From Alphaproteobacteria bacterium UBA7314 (GTDB taxonomy: Bacteria > Pseudomonadota > Alphaproteobacteria > MPNO01 > UBA830), in NCBI GenBank assembly GCA_002471575.1, contig DKQG01000046.1, positions 1 to 64,000 on the forward strand: a stretch of DNA of 64,000 nucleotides. The letters run 5' to 3'. A model generated the notes under the pieces. That model worked only from the letters and a program-made list of their open reading frames with translations, ran no database searches and was not told the origin of the DNA. Shown here piece by piece: positions 61,154 to 64,000 of the stretch. Positions within the stretch are counted from its first letter, which is position 1; every line of letters begins with the position of its first letter. The position numbers and the translations under genes were made by a program.

Positions 61154-62968
61154 TTAGCTCGCCTTACCGGTGGATGCTTCGCCGCTCGCGCGGGTTACCA
61201 TCGGCGACGAATAACCCGGTTGCACCCGGACATCGATGAAATACGGCTCGCCGCTGGCAACTGCCGCGATACCTTTTTCAAGCGCACCCACGAGATCGCC
61301 GACCTTTTCAATCGGCCCGTCCGAGCGCACACCCTGCGAGCGAGCATAACCGGCGAGGTCGATTGGTGGGTCGTCGATCCGCTGACCGATCCAACGATTC
61401 TCCACCGGACGATTACGTTGCGTAGCCATCGCTTCCTGATGGACTTCGTCGTTGAAGTTCGAACGATTATTGGAAATTATAATCAACACGGGTATCTGGT
61501 AATGCGCCGCCGTCCAAAGCGCAGACCCGCCCTGCATGAAATCGCCATCGCCGAGAATTGCCACAGGGATACGGTCACTGTCCATGAGTGCCAGACCAAC
61601 GCCGATTGCGCTGCCGGCCCCGTTGCCGAGACCGCCGCCACCATCGTTGCCCAGATAATCCAGCGGATGACTGACTTCCCATGAATCCGCTGCCCAGCCC
61701 AACGGCACGCGGGTCAGCGTAATGTCATGGCCGCCGCGCGCTTCCTTTAAGGCGTAGGCAATATCCCTCGGCGCGATCGCTGAATCTGCTGATTTATTTT
61801 CCTCTTCCGGCGGCACCGCCTTTTCTTTCGCCGTTCCATCCCAGCGGGATTTACCGTCGAATTTCTTCTTCAGCGTGTCGAGCAACTGACCGGCAAACAC
61901 ATCTGGGTCTGCCAGAACCGGGATATCAGCGGGCGCCAGACCGAAGTGATCGGCACTCCATCCGTTGTGCACGTAGGAATCGACCGAACAGTTCACGATC
62001 CGGCCGGGAATACCACCCCTTGGCAAAAGCGGTTTCAGAGAACCCGCCAGATCGACCCAGTCGAACACGACAACGGCATCCGCCTGCATCAGTTCTTCCT
62101 GGCCTATTGGACTGACCCAATTCGACGGCGCACCGACATGCAATGCGTGCCCGGTGGGAAACGACGCGCGGTTCTTCAGATCGGTAATAACGCCGGCCCC
62201 AATTAGTTCGGCAAGATCAATCCTCTGCTGCCAGTCTTTCATCGTTGGCGACATGCGTCCAAACATGAAAACCACGTTATTCGAAGTCGAAATCAATTCT
62301 GCAGTCGCATTAATTGCGTCGTCGGAAGCCGGTGGCGGATCGGCCAGCTGGAACCGCGCGACATCCGGGATGGTCACCTCGCCCTCCTTTAGCGGCGTTT
62401 CCTGCAGCCCTGCATCGAAGCAGACATAAACAGGTCCCTTAGGTGATTGCTGCGCCATGATATTGGCGCGCAGCATTGTCTCCACAATGGCCTCTGCAGA
62501 GCGCGGTTCGTCGTCGTATTTAACGTAGTTGCGCAGCAGCGCTCCTTGGTCCTTCGCGGTGTGAATCCAGTCAATCCAGGGACGTCGAAGCGGTGCATCG
62601 ACCGGGCCCGTCGCGCCCATCACCAGGATAGGTGCACGGTCACACCAGGCATTGAAGATACCCATCAGACCGTGCATTAGCCCGACATTTGAATGCAGGA
62701 TCGCCCCCATCATTTCATCGGCAACCTTGGAATAGCCGTGCGCGATCGAGACCGCATGATCTTCATGCAGACAAAGCAACATCTGCGGTTCATCGTTGCC
62801 GAGATAATTGACCAGCGAGTCGTGAAATCCGCGATAACTCGCCCCCGGGTTTAGCGAAACGTATTTCACGCCAAGCTTTCTGAGCATCTCGGCGGAAACG
62901 TCGCTAACCCATTCCATCTGTTTGTTGTCGCCAGGAACGGGCCTGTCGAACTTACTGATGTCGTTCAT
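61154..62968 (-). CDS. ThDP-dependent decarboxylase/lyase-like enzyme
   Basis: A 604-residue three-domain ThDP enzyme of the acetolactate synthase/benzoylformate decarboxylase superfamily. LNPGASYRGFHDSLV and LHEDHAVSIAHGYSKVAD place the catalytic Glu. The cofactor motif is ILGDGDFMQGGSALWTAA ending in IIISNNRSNFN. It starts 4 bp after the stop of a truncated hydroxy-acid dehydrogenase reading frame. Decarboxylation of a 2-oxo acid such as an aroylformate would be consistent with that remnant, as in mandelate pathways, but this is inference. Confidence 0.88.
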   Translation of the reverse strand: MNDISKFDRPVPGDNKQMEWVSDVSAEMLRKLGVKYVSLNPGASYRGFHDSLVNYLGNDEPQMLLCLHEDHAVSIAHGYSKVADEMMGAILHSNVGLMHGLMGIFNAWCDRAPILVMGATGPVDAPLRRPWIDWIHTAKDQGALLRNYVKYDDEPRSAEAIVETMLRANIMAQQSPKGPVYVCFDAGLQETPLKEGEVTIPDVARFQLADPPPASDDAINATAELISTSNNVVFMFGRMSPTMKDWQQRIDLAELIGAGVITDLKNRASFPTGHALHVGAPSNWVSPIGQEELMQADAVVVFDWVDLAGSLKPLLPRGGIPGRIVNCSVDSYVHNGWSADHFGLAPADIPVLADPDVFAGQLLDTLKKKFDGKSRWDGTAKEKAVPPEEENKSADSAIAPRDIAYALKEARGGHDITLTRVPLGWAADSWEVSHPLDYLGNDGGGGLGNGAGSAIGVGLALMDSDRIPVAILGDGDFMQGGSALWTAAHYQIPVLIIISNNRSNFNDEVHQEAMATQRNRPVENRWIGQRIDDPPIDLAGYARSQGVRSDGPIEKVGDLVGALEKGIAAVASGEPYFIDVRVQPGYSSPMVTRASGEASTGKAS

Positions 62969-62972
62969 TCTT

Positions 62973-63212
62973 TCAGTAGCCCTGCGACGATGGATTAAGA
63001 AACGGAAAATAGCTGAACTGCCCCTGCGGAACTACCGGGGTCATGGAGACGAGAATTTCCTCGCTGAGTTTGTCAAGGCTGTCGAGCGCTCGCCGGTCGC
63101 GGAGCAGAGAAATTTCCGTGTCAGCTCCACCAATCAGGTAGTTCCACGCACCAGGAGATAAGTTCCGGTGAGCAGCCACTCTGATTTCATGTAACGTGGC
63201 TAAATTGCTCAC
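62973..63212 (-). pseudogene. N-terminal fragment of an FMN-dependent alpha-hydroxy-acid dehydrogenase
   Basis: From GTG 63212 the frame encodes 79 residues whose first 50 (AHRNLSPGAWNYLIGGADTE, then LLRDRRALDSL) are the typical N-terminus of lactate/glycolate/mandelate dehydrogenases. The roughly 300 residues holding the FMN barrel and catalytic His/Arg are missing, and the frame ends shortly after. A run of ten G directly precedes the GTG. It is the leader position of the long operon, so a deletion probably removed the body of the gene and kept its expression signals. Confidence 0.75.
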
Positions 63213-63539
63213 GTCCCCCCCCCCTGATAGCTGGGTTAAATCCCAGTCTTTAGCGCTAGAGATCATCTAGCGTGAATACCGTTCATACTAAAGGAGCCCT
63301 ATCGCCCTGGCCATATTGAATTTTCATTTTTCAATCTTTTTTGTGTGCCCAATTGGTTCACTACAGCCGAGAATATTTTGATTTAAAATTGCCAAGACAT
63401 CAAAGTCTCATAGTAAGCTTCTGTTTCTAATAGGAATTTGGGGCCTACAATCAATACAAATTAATAAGTGAGGCCTATACCTGTTTTGGTCGATAATAGG
63501 TTAGAATTGGGCGGCCATCAGATAAAGGAACAAAACGAC

Positions 63540-64000
63540 ATGAAACGTTTCTCGATAAAAATTGCAGCAGTCGCTCTGAGTCTCGGGGTTGTTGCCTGTG
63601 ATGAGACACCCAAAGAAAAAGAGAGCAAGGTAGCACCGACATCAAGCGTCGCTTCCGGGGGAACTCTAGATGACGTTAAGAAACGCGGGGTCCTACAATG
63701 CGGAATAAACACTGGGCTTGCGGGCTTTGCCTATACAGACGACGCGGGAAAATGGGCAGGCTTTGACGTTGCCTACTGTCGAGCCTTAGCGGCTGCCGTT
63801 CTGGGGGATCCAGACAAAGTTAAATATGTAAATCTTACTGGGAAAAACAGGTTTCCTGCCCTTGCTTCAGGGGAAATTGATGTCCTTTCAAGGAACACCA
63901 CCTGGACATTTTCTCGTGACGTAAAATTGGGATTTACGTTTATAGGCGTCAGCTACTACGACGGTCAGGGTTTCATCGGACGTAAAAAGCTTGGTGTTAA
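63540..64000 (+). CDS. Polar amino-acid ABC transporter binding lipoprotein (partial)
   Basis: The first 153 residues of a periplasmic amino-acid-binding protein resembling AapJ/BztA (VLQCGINTGLAGFAYTDDAG, GFDVAYCRALAAAVLGD, GEIDVLSRNTTWT). A signal peptide ends in LGVVACDE, a match to the lipobox, so it is probably a membrane-anchored lipoprotein; AapJ itself is normally soluble. The start is ATG 63540 with AAAGGA upstream. The gene is cut by the window end. Its composition is distinctly A/T-rich compared with the operon to its left. Confidence 0.88.
   Translation, partial: MKRFSIKIAAVALSLGVVACDETPKEKESKVAPTSSVASGGTLDDVKKRGVLQCGINTGLAGFAYTDDAGKWAGFDVAYCRALAAAVLGDPDKVKYVNLTGKNRFPALASGEIDVLSRNTTWTFSRDVKLGFTFIGVSYYDGQGFIGRKKLGV

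Noticed and set aside
63918..63936. GTAAAATTGGGATTTAC as a further TetR operator
   Set aside because: The half-sites are in the opposite arrangement and the sequence is inside a coding region.

Overview
The window reads as a chromosomal segment of an alphaproteobacterium (Rhodospirillales-like is my best guess). The basis is a sigma-54-driven glnB-glnA pair, a complete rrf2-sufBCDS-sufU-sufT-sufA operon, an alphaproteobacterial-type ParE, and a dense set of catabolic genes for aromatic, N-heterocyclic and organic acids. Overall G+C is moderately high, with visibly more A/T-rich patches around 25.4-27.5, 28.8-31.1 and 63.2-64.0 kb. No rRNA, tRNA, CRISPR array, insertion sequence or integrase was seen.

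Layout. 0-10.6 kb is mostly housekeeping: an aminotransferase, glnB-glnA, parE, an alpha/beta hydrolase plus isochorismatase pair, and a RhlE-type RNA helicase whose leader carries a strong terminator-like hairpin. The gaps beside parE hold decayed genes: an amber-interrupted YciA-type acyl-CoA thioesterase, a small secreted protein with four in-frame stops, and further fragments. 10.6-17.9 kb is the suf Fe-S assembly operon, read leftward from an Rrf2-type regulator with two similar inverted repeats at its promoter. A PEP-CTERM protein remnant follows.

18.4-25.4 kb holds a benzoate/anthranilate-type Rieske dioxygenase set (two tandem alpha subunits, one beta, one ferredoxin-reductase), an IclR regulator with a palindromic operator, an enamidase-like amidohydrolase and a DUF1185 protein. 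25.9-38.6 kb carries an HpaB-family flavin monooxygenase, a RutA-like flavin monooxygenase, an orphan TRAP binding protein, an FAD hydroxylase, a maleate-isomerase-family protein, and a five-gene hyuB-hyuA-aminotransferase-EthD-CMD operon. 38.8-44.3 kb adds an aryl-CoA ligase, a nitroreductase, a quinone-oxidoreductase-like MDR protein, alanine dehydrogenase and a TetR regulator. Near-identical inverted repeats lie in the two divergent promoters, and a shorter version lies just before the TetR gene, so the block looks like one TetR regulon.

44.3-50 kb has a glycosyltransferase, an EamA exporter and the methylcitrate operon prpD-prpB-prpC. 50.3-52.9 kb has a ThDP enzyme and a PEP-mutase-family lyase. 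53.0-63.2 kb is a ten-gene leftward operon: a truncated hydroxy-acid dehydrogenase leader, a ThDP decarboxylase-like enzyme, a complete NitT/TauT-type ABC importer, a Rieske ferredoxin, a small protein, two near-duplicate ACMSD-family amidohydrolases and a PrpD-family protein. The window ends inside a polar amino-acid ABC binding lipoprotein.

How it fits together (inference): oxygenases, an enamide/hydantoin-type ring hydrolase pair, a maleate-isomerase-family enzyme, a CoA ligase and alanine dehydrogenase are parts expected of a pathway that opens a nitrogen-containing ring and recovers carbon and ammonia. The methylcitrate genes could drain propionyl-CoA, and glnB-glnA handles nitrogen status. 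No substrate can be proved from sequence alone.
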